64,000 bases of DNA from positions 1 to 64,000 of the forward strand of contig JAZDKQ010000023.1 of assembly GCA_043802865.1 (NCBI GenBank), written 5' to 3'. The notes beneath the pieces were generated by a model that was not told the origin of the DNA, searched no databases, and saw nothing but the letters and a program-made list of their open reading frames with translations. The translations under genes and the position numbers were made by a program. Each line of letters starts with the position of its first letter. Within the stretch, counting starts at the first letter, position 1. The DNA comes from JAPLXD01 sp043802865 (GTDB taxonomy: Bacteria > Patescibacteriota > Minisyncoccia > Moranbacterales > UBA11712). This document shows positions 1-8,341 of the stretch, piece after piece.

Positions 1-2
1 TG

Positions 3-275
3 GTCAATATGTCGACGGAGGAGCAGAAGAGCCGCCTGAATTTCAATTTGAAAATCACAAAACCCTTGATGCTCAAAGTTTTCCTCAACGGAGAGGAGGT
101 TTACAGCAAATACATCACCTCAATTAGTCAAAAGCAAAGCATCAAAGCTGATCTTGTGCGCATCTTGCCCGGTGAAAATAAAATAATTTTCGGAGTATAT
201 GGAGCAGACGGCTCTGAAATCAATTCAGACAAAAAAGGGGATACGGCGAGGATATATCAAGTTGAAATTGATTAA
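3..275 (+). CDS. C-terminal end of an unidentified protein, cut by window edge
   Basis: The frame is open from the first bases of the window to the TAA at 273-275. The first ATG (9-11) has only eight bases before it, so this is probably the last ~90 residues of a longer protein rather than a complete small one. The visible part has no membrane segment or cysteine and looks beta-rich, with alternating hydrophobic residues around LMLKVFLNGEEV, like a C-terminal extracytoplasmic or binding domain. No family is recognised. A glycosyltransferase gene follows 30 bp downstream on the same strand. Confidence 0.55.
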   Translation, partial: VNMSTEEQKSRLNFNLKITKPLMLKVFLNGEEVYSKYITSISQKQSIKADLVRILPGENKIIFGVYGADGSEINSDKKGDTARIYQVEID

Positions 276-305
276 AATTTGAGAATGTGAAAGAAATATA
301 ACTGA

Positions 306-1037
306 ATGAATACGAACGATCATGAAAAAATTCTCGGTGTCAGAGTTGGCAACTTTTCTGTCCGAGAAATAGAAGAAAATATTTTAGAAATTCTCGAAAA
401 TTTTCCTCAACAAAAATTTGCTGTGACTCTTAATCCGGAGATACTTCTCAAAGCGCATAGAGATGAGAGTTATCTAAATATTCTAAATAGCGCCGATCTC
501 AATATTTGCGACGGATTCGGCCTTCGATTGGCCGGTTTTTTGAAGGGAAAGCGGATGAAAGCCAGATTCACGGGCGTGGACGCCGTTGATTTTTTGCTTG
601 AGAATGCGAAAAAAAACGATTTACGGGTTTTGGTGATCGCGGCTGAAAACAGTTTGAGCGCGCCGGAGGAAATCAAGCGGGCAATTTGGAAAAAATATCC
701 CGGATTGTCGGCAAAATCAGAATATTTTTCAAGTAGCCAAGACTTCTTCAAAAATGGTATAATAGAGGAGGCCGAAATAATTTTTGTCAATTTCGGCGCG
801 CCGGAACAGGAAAAATTCATATTCGAAAATCGTGAAAAATTTCCAAACGCGAAGATCCTTATCGGAGTAGGGGGTGCTTTTGATTTCCTCACGGGAAAAA
901 TCAAGCGCGCGCCGAGTTTTTTGCGAGGCCTTGGCCTTGAGTGGCTCTGGAGAGTGATCCAGGAGCCGAAAAGGATCAAGCGAATTTGGAACGCAGTGGT
1001 GGTATTTTCAGTGCTCTCTCTCACAAGAAAAAAATAA
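306..1037 (+). CDS. WecG/TagA/CpsF-family glycosyltransferase (GT26)
   Basis: 243 residues, the usual length of the family. Members transfer a sugar (for example N-acetylmannosamine) to an undecaprenyl-pyrophosphate-linked acceptor during surface polysaccharide or teichoic-acid synthesis at the inner face of the membrane. Visible signatures are the N-terminal block with TLNPEILLKAH and NICDGFGL (the family DG motif, about residues 38-75), FVNFGAPEQEKFI (about 160) and the C-terminal GVGGAFDFLTGKIKRAP plus an LEWLWRVIQEPKR tail that contacts membrane. It belongs functionally with the surface-glycan genes that dominate this window. The donor and acceptor cannot be read from sequence. Confidence 0.9.
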   Translation: MNTNDHEKILGVRVGNFSVREIEENILEILENFPQQKFAVTLNPEILLKAHRDESYLNILNSADLNICDGFGLRLAGFLKGKRMKARFTGVDAVDFLLENAKKNDLRVLVIAAENSLSAPEEIKRAIWKKYPGLSAKSEYFSSSQDFFKNGIIEEAEIIFVNFGAPEQEKFIFENREKFPNAKILIGVGGAFDFLTGKIKRAPSFLRGLGLEWLWRVIQEPKRIKRIWNAVVVFSVLSLTRKK

Positions 1038-1048
1038 TCAAAAAATCA

Positions 1049-1540
1049 ATGAACAAAAGACTCATCATTTTGATAAGTTCGATTGTGATCGCTGCCGGTT
1101 CTTTTTGGGGGATCACGCAAATCAGCTGGAGCTCGTCGGCGGGCAATGTCGTGTATGCTTTCTTGGCAATATTTTTTCTTGGTATGCTTGTTTCGAATCA
1201 ACAATACGAAGAGGACATTTTTTCAAAAATAGAAAGAACCGTGAGCGCGTTCCTGCTTTCATATACAGTGTTTTTTTATTTCCTTTACGCGCCGTTGAGC
1301 CAATATTTTTTCGGAACACTGATCACGAAAACTTCTTTCATGGCGGATCTTTTGTCGCTGATTCTTTTTATGATATTCTTTTTTCTGTTCGGAACAATTT
1401 TCCTCGTCATCAGCAGGTTTGCCCGTGTGGGATTGTTTTCAAGCTGGCGATTTTTCAATAACGCAATAGTGTTTTTTGTCTCGAGAATTTTGTTCATCCC
1501 CGCGGTCGGAATTTTTGTTTTGTTTTTTCGATGGAAATAA
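1049..1540 (+). CDS. Integral membrane protein of unknown function
   Basis: 163 residues starting at the ATG at 1049. A longer in-frame extension (from 941) would overlap the upstream glycosyltransferase by ~100 bp and encodes a charged, unlikely N-terminus. About five hydrophobic segments are visible (around residues 4-22, 30-48, 60-80, 95-118 and 135-160) with little loop sequence between them. No family motif is recognised. It sits 11 bp after the GT26 gene and its last codons overlap or abut gltX, so it is probably co-transcribed with both. Confidence 0.6.
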   Translation: MNKRLIILISSIVIAAGSFWGITQISWSSSAGNVVYAFLAIFFLGMLVSNQQYEEDIFSKIERTVSAFLLSYTVFFYFLYAPLSQYFFGTLITKTSFMADLLSLILFMIFFFLFGTIFLVISRFARVGLFSSWRFFNNAIVFFVSRILFIPAVGIFVLFFRWK

Positions 1541-1554
1541 TTTTATCCAAATTT

Positions 1555-3033
1555 ATGAATTCAAAATCCCGGGTGCGGTTTGCGCCTAGTCCAACCGGAT
1601 ATTTGCATATTGGAGGCCTTCGAACGGCGCTCTACAATTTTCTTTATGCCAAAAAAACAAAAGGCGAATATTTTTTGCGCATTGAGGACACGGACCAGAA
1701 AAGATTTGTTCCGGGAGCGATCGAAAAATTGCTTGAATCTTTGAAATGGGCGGGACTCATGCACGGCGAAGGTGTTTTGCTCGATAAATCGGGAAATATC
1801 GCCGAAAAAGGCGAATTTGGGCCGTATATTCAATCAAAACGGGTTGAAATATACCAAAAATACGCCTATGAATTAGTAAAAGAGGGGAAAGCCTATTATT
1901 GCTTCTGCGCGCCGGAACGGCTTGATTCTTTGCGCGCTGTTCAGGAAAAAGCCAAGCTCGCTCCGGCTTATGATAAATTATGCTTAAAAACGCTAGCATT
2001 GGAAGACGCGAAAAAAAGAATTGCAAGCGGCGAAAAATATGTGATTCGTTTTGATGTTCCCGAAACGGGGGAAACGGAATTCGAAGACGCGGTACGCGGG
2101 AAAATGAAGTTTGTGAACAAAAATCTCGATGATTATGTCTTGCTCAAATCCGATGGTTTTCCGACGTACCATCTGGCGCACGTTATTGATGACTATCTAA
2201 TGCAAACGACACTTGTAATTAGAGGAGAGGAGTGGCTGCCAAGCACGCCCAAACATATTCTTCTTTTTGAGGCTTTTGGCTGGGAGGCGCCGCAGTATGC
2301 GCATCTCTCGACGATTCTCAACAAAGATACGAAAAAGAAATTGTCCAAGCGCGACGGGGACGCAAGCGTGGAGGATTTTAGGGCGAAGGGATATCTTCCG
2401 GAAGCAGTTGTCAATTTCATCGCGCTTCTCGGCTGGAATCCGAAAACGGAGAAAGAAATATTCACTCTTTCTGAGCTTGCGGAAGAATTTGACGTGGCGA
2501 AACTCAACAAGGCCGGGGCGATCTTTGACCTCGAAAAGCTGGATTGGATGAACGGTCTCTATATTCGTGAAAAAGAAATAAAAGAACTCGCGGATTTGTG
2601 CCGGCCATATCTTGAGAAATATGAAGAGAATTTGACCGATGAATATCTTGAAAAAATAGTAATCGTCGAAAGAGAAAGGATGAAGAAGCTATCGGATATT
2701 GCGGAAAATACGGAGTTTTATTTTTCTGTGCCGGTCAGCGACGCAAAAATATTGAAATGGAAAGATATGACCGACGATGATCTGCAGGAGTCGCTAAATA
2801 AATCTCTGGAAATAGTCGCAAGCGTTGCCGAGAATGACTGGGTATTGGATAATATAAAAAATAAACTGATGGCCGTGGCTGATCCAAAGAACAGGGGAGA
2901 GTTGCTTTGGCCACTCCGCGTCGCTTTGACCGGAAAAGAAAAAAGCCCGTCGCCATGGGAGGTCGCTTGGGCGATAGGCAAGGAAGAGAGTATTAAGAGA
3001 ATCAATACAGCGATCGAATTGTCGCAATCTTAA
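1555..3033 (+). CDS. gltX: Glutamyl-tRNA synthetase
   Basis: Class I aminoacyl-tRNA synthetase that charges tRNA-Glu. The Rossmann fold begins with VRFAPSPTGYLHIGGLRTAL (the HIGH signature is HIGG). The second ATP-binding signature reads KLSKRDG (KMSKS-like) after TYHLAHVIDDYLM and VIRGEEWLPSTPKH. The C-terminal helical anticodon-binding part follows, for ~492 residues in all, normal for the family. An ATG at 1531 is also in frame, but 1555 gives the typical N-terminus. Many CPR bacteria use one GluRS for both Glu and Gln with a GatCAB amidotransferase; a tRNA-Gln gene is present at 43.4 kb, but discrimination cannot be decided here. Confidence 0.95.
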   Translation: MNSKSRVRFAPSPTGYLHIGGLRTALYNFLYAKKTKGEYFLRIEDTDQKRFVPGAIEKLLESLKWAGLMHGEGVLLDKSGNIAEKGEFGPYIQSKRVEIYQKYAYELVKEGKAYYCFCAPERLDSLRAVQEKAKLAPAYDKLCLKTLALEDAKKRIASGEKYVIRFDVPETGETEFEDAVRGKMKFVNKNLDDYVLLKSDGFPTYHLAHVIDDYLMQTTLVIRGEEWLPSTPKHILLFEAFGWEAPQYAHLSTILNKDTKKKLSKRDGDASVEDFRAKGYLPEAVVNFIALLGWNPKTEKEIFTLSELAEEFDVAKLNKAGAIFDLEKLDWMNGLYIREKEIKELADLCRPYLEKYEENLTDEYLEKIVIVERERMKKLSDIAENTEFYFSVPVSDAKILKWKDMTDDDLQESLNKSLEIVASVAENDWVLDNIKNKLMAVADPKNRGELLWPLRVALTGKEKSPSPWEVAWAIGKEESIKRINTAIELSQS

Positions 3034-3038
3034 AAAAA

Positions 3039-4409
3039 ATGGAGAATACAAAATACAAAATACAAAATACAAAATACTGGCATCGTTATGCGACGACTTT
3101 TGCATATGTTTTTTGTATCATGATTGTCGGAGGCTATCTTATAAAACAAGCTTTTGCCCAAAATATCCCAAGCAATAGTGGCGCGACCAACCCTGCGACC
3201 ACAAACGCGGCTGACCAGCAAGTGATTCAGGGCAAGCAGGAGCAAATTGAGGATCTTGAGCAGAAAGCGGAGAATTATCGCCAGATGATCGAATTGAACC
3301 AAAGCAAAGCCCAGACGCTTGGAAATCAGATAAAGCTGATGGAAGGGCAAATCTCCTCGCTTGAGCGCGATGTAGCTGATATGCAGCAGAAAATCGATTC
3401 CACCAAGCAAGACATTGACTCACTCTCAACGCAAATCGAGACAAAGAAAAAAGATATTGAGGGGCAAAAAATTGTCTTGGGGCAGCTGCTCCAGGCCTAT
3501 TATGAAAATGATCAGGATACCCTTACAGAAATGCTTCTCAAAAACTCGAGCTTTTCCGAATTTATGAATCAAACGGAATATATTTCCCAAACCGGATCAA
3601 AAGTTGATGAGGTTTTGAGCTCCATCACGGACGCGAAGAATACTCTAGAAGGCGCAAAAAAACAGCTTGAATCGAAAAACGAACAGCAAAAAGAACAAAG
3701 AGGAAACATAACCCAGAAGAAAGTGGCGCTTGACGGAGAACAAGCATCAAAAGAGCAATTGCTGGCCGATACAAACGGAGAGGAACAAAAATACCAACAG
3801 CTTCTTCAACGGGTTGAAGAGCAAAAGCGGGGTCTTTTGGGTGATATCGATGAATTGAGCCAACAAAAAAGCTCCGATCTTGCGGCCGTTGAAGCGACAC
3901 TCAAAAAACCAAAAAGCGGACTTGCTTCCACAAGTTGGTATTTCAATCAGCGTGATTCCCGCTGGGGCGATCAGAGTATCGGATTTTCAAACACTTTAAT
4001 GAAAAGCTACGGTTGCGCGGTGACGGCGGTGGCAATGGTCTTTAGCTATCACGGGGAAAATATCAATCCGGGAACGCTTGCCAAACAGCCGATCTTTTCG
4101 CATGATCTCATCGTCTGGCCGAAATCATGGAAAGGGACAACTCTTGTTTCTTCGACGGGACATGGAAACATTGATTGGAACGTTGTCAATGAAGAAATAA
4201 AAAACAAAAATCCGGTGATTGTTTTTGTGAAAGCCACAAAGAGGGGAGCGGGGCACTATGTGGTGGTTCATGCCAAAGACAAAAACGGGGATTATGTCGT
4301 CCATGATCCATATTGGGGAGCGAATATTTTCCTCAGCTCAACAAAAGCCTATGTCGGCGCGCTATACGGCAGCGGCGTCGTGGTTGACCAGATGATAATT
4401 TATCATTAG
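3039..4409 (+). CDS. Secreted coiled-coil protein with C39-like peptidase domain
   Basis: 456 residues. A short N-terminal membrane/signal segment (about residues 17-40) precedes a long coiled coil (about 60-290, Gln/Glu/Lys-rich heptads with KIDSTKQDIDSLSTQIETKK-type repeats) resembling the PcsB/CwlO-type regulatory arm of peptidoglycan hydrolases. The C-terminus (about 300-456) matches the papain-like C39_2 fold: catalytic Cys in MKSYGCAVTAVAM, His in GAGHYVVVHA and Asp in VVHDPYWG. It probably acts on the envelope outside the membrane, possibly under FtsEX control as PcsB-like proteins are; ftsEX lies at 44 kb. The first codons encode NTKYKIQNTKY, a tandem repeat seen elsewhere in the window, so the true start could be slightly internal. 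Confidence 0.8.
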   Translation: MENTKYKIQNTKYWHRYATTFAYVFCIMIVGGYLIKQAFAQNIPSNSGATNPATTNAADQQVIQGKQEQIEDLEQKAENYRQMIELNQSKAQTLGNQIKLMEGQISSLERDVADMQQKIDSTKQDIDSLSTQIETKKKDIEGQKIVLGQLLQAYYENDQDTLTEMLLKNSSFSEFMNQTEYISQTGSKVDEVLSSITDAKNTLEGAKKQLESKNEQQKEQRGNITQKKVALDGEQASKEQLLADTNGEEQKYQQLLQRVEEQKRGLLGDIDELSQQKSSDLAAVEATLKKPKSGLASTSWYFNQRDSRWGDQSIGFSNTLMKSYGCAVTAVAMVFSYHGENINPGTLAKQPIFSHDLIVWPKSWKGTTLVSSTGHGNIDWNVVNEEIKNKNPVIVFVKATKRGAGHYVVVHAKDKNGDYVVHDPYWGANIFLSSTKAYVGALYGSGVVVDQMIIYH

Positions 4410-4423
4410 AAAATTATTTTTAA

Positions 4424-4603
4424 TTTTTCTTTTTGTTGGCGACGGATCTGAAATTCGTCGGTGTGGAACAAGAGGAGACGGAATACATCGATCCGATTGA
4501 GATCGGGATCAAACAAGCATACAAGATGGTCGAGGAGAACAAAATAATCGATGGGATGACAATTGCAGCTTTATTTCCAGCAAGAGAGAAACTTCTCAAA
4601 TAG
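4424..4603 (+). pseudogene. Remnant of a Nudix hydrolase (ADP-ribose pyrophosphatase-like C-terminus)
   Basis: An open frame from a TAA (4421-4423) to TAG (4601-4603) reads FFLLATDLKFVGVEQEETEY, then a segment ending TIAALFPAREKLLK. This matches the C-terminal half of ADP-ribose pyrophosphatase-type Nudix proteins (LFLATDL, then an E/D-rich acidic strand and a TIAALxxA helix). There is no start codon and no Nudix box upstream, because the preceding bases belong to the C39-like gene. I take it as the decayed 3' end of a lost gene. Confidence 0.6.
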
Positions 4604-4635
4604 GTTTATGCGATAGCGTAGCTGTCGCATAACCT
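4602..4635. repeat. Imperfect inverted repeat (hairpin)
   Basis: Two arms around TTATGCGA and TCGCATAA with an ~11 nt loop, directly after the stop of the Nudix remnant. There is no U-run on either strand, so it is not a clear terminator. It may be one of the short palindromic elements common in this window. Confidence 0.45.
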
Positions 4636-4729
4636 ACATTGTGCGACGTTGCATATCAACCTCAACCTCTACTTCCCTCCCGAAAATATTGGGGAAATTG
4701 AATAAAAGAAAAACCTATTTTTTTTATAA

Positions 4730-4764
4730 CAAAAGCCCCCCGCTCTATCTTGGCGGGGGCTCTG
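4730..4764 (-). terminator. Rho-independent terminator for the Fe-S assembly gene
   Basis: On the minus strand a GC-rich stem (AGCCCCCGC paired with GCGGGGGGCT) is followed by TTTTGTTATAAAAAAAA. It lies 30-60 bp beyond the stop of the NifU/IscU-like gene and is the only strong terminator after it. Confidence 0.75.
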
Positions 4765-4795
4765 TTATATCTGTAAGCGTATATATAGCGATAAA

Positions 4796-5236
4796 TTATT
4801 TTTTCTTTTTCTTGGCTGAGTTCGTTTTTCTGGTCTTCTCCGGCAACATGGATCCCTTTTTGGCTTTGGACCTATAATCCTCGATTGCCCGCTTCAAGGC
4901 GCTCTCTGCGAGGTTTGAGCAGTGCATTTTCAAGGGTGGAAGCCCCTCAAGCTTGTCAGCGACATCCTGGCGCGAAATCTTGAAAGCGTCGTCCAGACTT
5001 TTTCCTTTGGCCATTTCCGTCACCATGGATGATGTCGCGATTGCCGCGGCGCAGCCCAGAGTCTCAAACTTTATATCAGAAATAATTTCCTTATCTTTTG
5101 TTTTTTTGACTTTGATATAAACCGTCATGATGTCGCCGCATCTCGGATTTCCGACCGTGCCAAAACCATCCGGGTTTTTCATCGATCCCTGATTCTTCGG
5201 CTTCATGAAATATTTGAGAACTTTTTTTGAATACAT
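4796..5236 (-). CDS. iscU: NifU/IscU-like Fe-S cluster scaffold protein
   Basis: 146 residues. The three scaffold cysteines are visible: NPRCGD (about residue 33), LGCAAAIA (about 61) and MHCSNLAESAL (about 105). This is the N-terminal NifU/IscU domain alone, on which [2Fe-2S] clusters are built from cysteine-derived sulfur. The C-terminus is an unusual lysine-rich tail (NSAKKKKK). The desulfurase that supplies sulfur lies immediately upstream on the same strand. No ferredoxin, HscA/B or Suf genes accompany the pair in this window. Confidence 0.93.
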   Translation of the reverse strand: MYSKKVLKYFMKPKNQGSMKNPDGFGTVGNPRCGDIMTVYIKVKKTKDKEIISDIKFETLGCAAAIATSSMVTEMAKGKSLDDAFKISRQDVADKLEGLPPLKMHCSNLAESALKRAIEDYRSKAKKGSMLPEKTRKTNSAKKKKK

Positions 5237-5251
5237 ATGTTGGTAGCTAGC

Positions 5252-5336
5252 ATTTAGTATCTGGTATTTAGCATATCGTTTTTAAAATAAATTTAAAAAA
5301 TACTAAATACTAAATACAAGATACCAGATACTAAAT
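5252..5336. repeat. AT-rich inverted and tandem repeat between the desulfurase and scaffold genes
   Basis: Arms reading ATTTAGTATCTGGTA and TACCAGATACTAAAT (15 bp) flank an A/T-rich centre that also contains tandem ACTAAAT units. The motif family (TAC-x-AAATAC) recurs inside genes at 3.05 kb and 18.83 kb. It lies between nifS (ends 5337) and iscU (starts 5236) and could affect message stability or readthrough. Confidence 0.6.
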
Positions 5337-6533
5337 TTATTTCCCTGCGATTTTGCGAAGCCTTGCAGCAACGGCTTTCAGTGTATCAACGAAAAGATCA
5401 ACTTCTTGCTTGGTCGTATATTTTCCAAGTGTCACGCGTAAGCTGCCGTGACTTTCTTCTTCGCCGAGGCCAATGGCGAGCAAAACATGAGACGGGCGAA
5501 GGTCGTTTGACGAGCAGGCGCTTCCGGTCGAGACGGCAATGCCGGCAAGGTCGAGTCCCAAAAGCATCCCCTCGCCTTCCACGTCTTTGATGATGAAATT
5601 GGCGTTGTTGGGAATTCTTTTTATTTTTGATCCATTGAGACGCGCGCCTTTGATTTCTTTCAGCACGCGAACGATCATATGATCTTGCAATTTTTCGACG
5701 ATCTTGTGATTCCGCGCTCTTTCATATTCTGCAAGTTCGAGAGCGGCTCCAAAGCCGACGATTCCGGGGACATTGAGCGTTCCCGCGCGCCATCCTGCTT
5801 CGTGATCTCCGCCGTCTTGAATTCTTTTCAGGGGCGTGTTTTTCCGGATGAAAAGCAATCCAACGCCTTTCGGCCCATATATTTTGTGCGCCGAGGCGGT
5901 GAGAAGATCCATTCCTAAATTGTTCACGTGGCAGTCGAGATAGTTCACCGCTTGCACCGCGTCGGTGTGAAAAAGAATTTTCGTCTCGCGGTTTCTGTTT
6001 TCTTTGGCGATCAGTTTTCCGATTTCCTTGATGGGTTGGATCGTGCCGATCTCGTTGTTGGCATACATAATGGAAACGAGGGCCGTGTTTTTTTGGATTG
6101 ATTTTTTTACGTCGTTCATATTGACTACGCCTTTTTTTCCGATGGGCAAATAGGCCACTTCTGCCATCCCCTGCTCTTTAAGCTTTTTGCACGATGCGAG
6201 AACGCAGGAATGTTCGAATGCCGTCGTCACGATATGCGGTTTAATCTTTTTTTCGCTGAAGTGTGAAATGAGGGCGATGATCGCGCCTTTCAGGGCAAGA
6301 TTGTTGCTTTCCGTCGCGCCCGAGGTGAAGACAATCTCTCCCGGTTCGCATCCGAAAAAATCCGCAGCTTGTTTCCGAGCTTTTTTCACAGCCTCAGTCG
6401 CCTCTCGCCCGAAGGAATGCAATGATGATGGATTGCCGAATTTTTGGGAGAAAAAAGGTTTCATCGCAGCAAAAACCCGCGGATCAACGGGTGTGGTGGA
6501 CGCATAATCAAGATATATTTTTCGTTTTGCCAT
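5337..6533 (-). CDS. iscS: NifS/IscS-family cysteine desulfurase
   Basis: 398 residues from the ATG at 6533, giving the typical start MAKRKIYLDYASTTPVDP; a longer frame upstream overlaps the next gene and lacks family similarity. It is a PLP enzyme that removes sulfur from cysteine for Fe-S cluster assembly. The Schiff-base lysine is in TASAHKIYGPKGVG (about residue 205), and the loop cysteine that carries the persulfide is in STGSACSSNDLRPSHVL (about 325). A TATTAT hexamer lies 5 nt before the ATG and I see no Shine-Dalgarno, which suggests a leaderless message. It forms a unit with the downstream scaffold gene. Confidence 0.95.
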   Translation of the reverse strand: MAKRKIYLDYASTTPVDPRVFAAMKPFFSQKFGNPSSLHSFGREATEAVKKARKQAADFFGCEPGEIVFTSGATESNNLALKGAIIALISHFSEKKIKPHIVTTAFEHSCVLASCKKLKEQGMAEVAYLPIGKKGVVNMNDVKKSIQKNTALVSIMYANNEIGTIQPIKEIGKLIAKENRNRETKILFHTDAVQAVNYLDCHVNNLGMDLLTASAHKIYGPKGVGLLFIRKNTPLKRIQDGGDHEAGWRAGTLNVPGIVGFGAALELAEYERARNHKIVEKLQDHMIVRVLKEIKGARLNGSKIKRIPNNANFIIKDVEGEGMLLGLDLAGIAVSTGSACSSNDLRPSHVLLAIGLGEEESHGSLRVTLGKYTTKQEVDLFVDTLKAVAARLRKIAGK

Positions 6534-6585
6534 ATGGTATAATACTAGGCTCTGCCGCGCTTTCTTGCAAGTTTTGCAATGCAAT

Positions 6586-6960
6586 TCAGCCGCCGGCTTT
6601 TTGCGCTCCCTTCTCATCCGAGCCGAAATGATGGGCGATTTCATGTCGGACAGTGCTGAAAATTTGTTTTTTGAGCGCTTCTTCCGTCCGACAAAGGCTT
6701 TCTATGGGTTTTTTGAATATGGTGATTCGGTCCGGAAAAACTGGTCCGACATTAAGCCTCTTTGATTGATGGTAGCCTTCATAGAGCCCGAGAAGCAAAA
6801 TGTTTTTTCTTCCCTGCAGCCGCGCTTTTTTGAGTTGCTCTCTGGTCGGCTGATCTTCAACAAAAAAGGCCAGATTGTGAATCCTTTCCCAAAAATTTTC
6901 CGGCACGCCTTCAATGGCCTCGGCCACCCATTTTTCGAATTGTTTTTTGGAGACCCGCAT
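6586..6960 (-). CDS. Small zincin-like metallopeptidase (DUF1025/PF06262 type)
   Basis: 124 residues from the ATG giving MRVSKKQFEKWV. The C-terminal zinc-binding motif is HEIAHHFGSDE (HExxH plus a third ligand region). The middle contains LLGLYEGYH and a conserved-looking VFPDRITIFKKPIE segment, as in this family of minimal cytosolic metallopeptidases. Physiological substrates of the family are poorly known. It lies 52 bp upstream of the desulfurase gene on the same strand. Confidence 0.85.
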   Translation of the reverse strand: MRVSKKQFEKWVAEAIEGVPENFWERIHNLAFFVEDQPTREQLKKARLQGRKNILLLGLYEGYHQSKRLNVGPVFPDRITIFKKPIESLCRTEEALKKQIFSTVRHEIAHHFGSDEKGAQKAGG

Positions 6961-7085
6961 ACTTATTGAAAATTGTTTCCAATTATCTCCGCCGGAATTC
7001 AACCTTAGGAACGGTTGGAGACTTCTCTCTACACAGAATTAGGGAGTTTTGGCTTATTCCTAAAATTGAAACTATACTTCGGAAA

Positions 7086-7790
7086 TCAAAACTTGGTTTT
7101 TTCATCGGTTGAAATTTCTTTTCCGTACGCATTCTCAACTTCCCGGCTGACTTCGTCTTCAGCCCGATGAAACTTGAGAAGTGAAAAAATCACAAGTCCC
7201 CCGATTATGATTCCGAAGCTGTTTAAAAGAAAAACAAAAAGATAAAAGCGCGTAATATCCGGATTGAGGGCGCTCAATCCGATGCCCACCAAACACAATG
7301 GAGGAACGACGGAAACAGAAACGGCCACTCCGGGAAGAATGTCTGAGATATCTTTTTTGGTCCAGGCGAATGACGCGGCAGCGCCGGAAGCCAAAGCTAC
7401 GACGAAATAGAGCAAAGCAGTGCGGGCGGTATTTTCAAAGACAAAACCGGCCGATGGATGTCCGAAAAAAATCGCCAAAACGAGACCGCTGGCGACGATG
7501 ATCAGAAAAGATTTGAGAAGAAAAAGACTGACCTGGCGAATAAGCGCTATTTTCCCGACTGCAATGCCGAGAGCGATGCAAATAAGCGGGGTGAGTACTG
7601 GAGTGATGACCATTCCGCCGATAATAATAGCTGAATTACCAAGCAATATTCCGCTTCCGATGACTAGGGAGGAAAGGATAAGCATTAGATAATAGGAAAA
7701 ACTGGCCTGGCTGCGTTCAATCAGCTCATCAACCGTGTCATACTGCTCGCTTCGAAGCAGACGGGATCCTTTGTTGTTTTTTTCGTTCAT
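7086..7790 (-). CDS. DUF389-family membrane protein
   Basis: 234 residues. An N-terminal soluble stretch is followed by about six transmembrane segments with the family's glycine-rich helices (SSLVIGSGILLGNSAIIIGG, then MVITPVLTPLICIALGIAVG). DUF389 proteins are widespread membrane proteins without an established reaction. TATAAT lies 6 nt before the ATG at 7790, so transcription probably begins at or next to the start codon. Monocistronic by position. Confidence 0.88.
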   Translation of the reverse strand: MNEKNNKGSRLLRSEQYDTVDELIERSQASFSYYLMLILSSLVIGSGILLGNSAIIIGGMVITPVLTPLICIALGIAVGKIALIRQVSLFLLKSFLIIVASGLVLAIFFGHPSAGFVFENTARTALLYFVVALASGAAASFAWTKKDISDILPGVAVSVSVVPPLCLVGIGLSALNPDITRFYLFVFLLNSFGIIIGGLVIFSLLKFHRAEDEVSREVENAYGKEISTDEKTKF

Positions 7791-7848
7791 AATGAAATTA
7801 TACTATAAAAAATTATTTCGATAAAGCAACGCGAAAAAAAGAAAAGCA

Positions 7849-8115
7849 CTATTTTCCTGATATTGAATACTTGAAAGAATTAAGCAGCTCCATTTTTTCA
7901 GATTTCTTCAGCTTTTTGATCCGGGCTTCTTCTTTCGAGGCCGAAGACCGATTTTTGAACTTTCGCGAATATATCAGCTTGACCGGCCGGCGAGTCGAAG
8001 TATATTTCGCGCCCAGTTTCGCGCTGCCGTGCTCAGCGATCCTTCGCGTGAGGTTGGTGGTGATCCCAGTATACAAAGTTTTGTCTGCACATTCAAGGAT
8101 GTAGAGATCATACAT
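7849..8115 (-). CDS. GIY-YIG domain protein (YhbQ-like)
   Basis: 88 residues from the ATG giving MYDLYILECADKTLYTGITT, the GIY-YIG core (here LYI...YTG), followed by the conserved Arg in NLTRRIAEHG and a C-terminal EEARIKKLKK helix containing the catalytic-type Glu. Stand-alone GIY-YIG proteins of this size are structure-specific nucleases of uncertain role. It is distinct from, and only distantly similar to, the tRNA-associated copy at 43.5 kb. Confidence 0.88.
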   Translation of the reverse strand: MYDLYILECADKTLYTGITTNLTRRIAEHGSAKLGAKYTSTRRPVKLIYSRKFKNRSSASKEEARIKKLKKSEKMELLNSFKYSISGK

Positions 8116-8141
8116 TTTTTTGAGATGCATGCAACGCATGA

Positions 8142-8285
8142 TTAAATTTCCGTATAGTCCGCGCCGAGATGTTGCAGGGAGTAGAATGTCTTCTCGCCGA
8201 ACCTATATCCCCGCTTGAGCCTGTTCCAATTTTTCAAAGGAGATTGCATGTTGTTTTGAGGCCATGTCTTGGTAGAGATCAGTTG
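8142..8285 (-). pseudogene. Possible fragment of an M23-type peptidase
   Basis: An open frame of 47 codons ending at TAA (8142-8144) reads, near its end, YRFGEKTFYSLQHLGADYTE, which resembles the start of the LytM/M23 zinc-peptidase fold (FGxxTxYSxxHxGxDY). The rest of the domain, including the second zinc motif, is absent. The only ATG is internal and the frame ends abruptly, so a truncated gene is more likely than a working small protein. Confidence 0.4.
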
Positions 8286-8288
8286 TTA

Positions 8289-8337
8289 CATAACACATCT
8301 ATTCCTAAAGTTAAATTTTAGGAATAGATGTGTTATG
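8289..8337. terminator. Perfect 21-bp inverted repeat beyond the HD gene
   Basis: Arms CATAACACATCTATTCCTAAA and its exact reverse complement are separated by 7 nt. It begins 4 bp past the stop of the minus-strand HD gene. The stem is AT-rich and lacks a clean U-run, so it may act as a 3' stabilising hairpin, a bidirectional terminator, or be a mobile palindromic element. Confidence 0.55.
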
Positions 8338-8341
8338 CCTG

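Noticed and set aside
941..1048. N-terminal extension of the membrane protein at 1049
   Set aside because: It would overlap the GT26 gene by ~100 bp and encodes a non-membrane, charged segment; ATG 1049 gives a clean membrane protein.
4606..4795. Small plus-strand ORF at 4641-4877
   Set aside because: It runs into the antisense of the Fe-S scaffold gene and has no coding character; the interval holds only a hairpin and a terminator.
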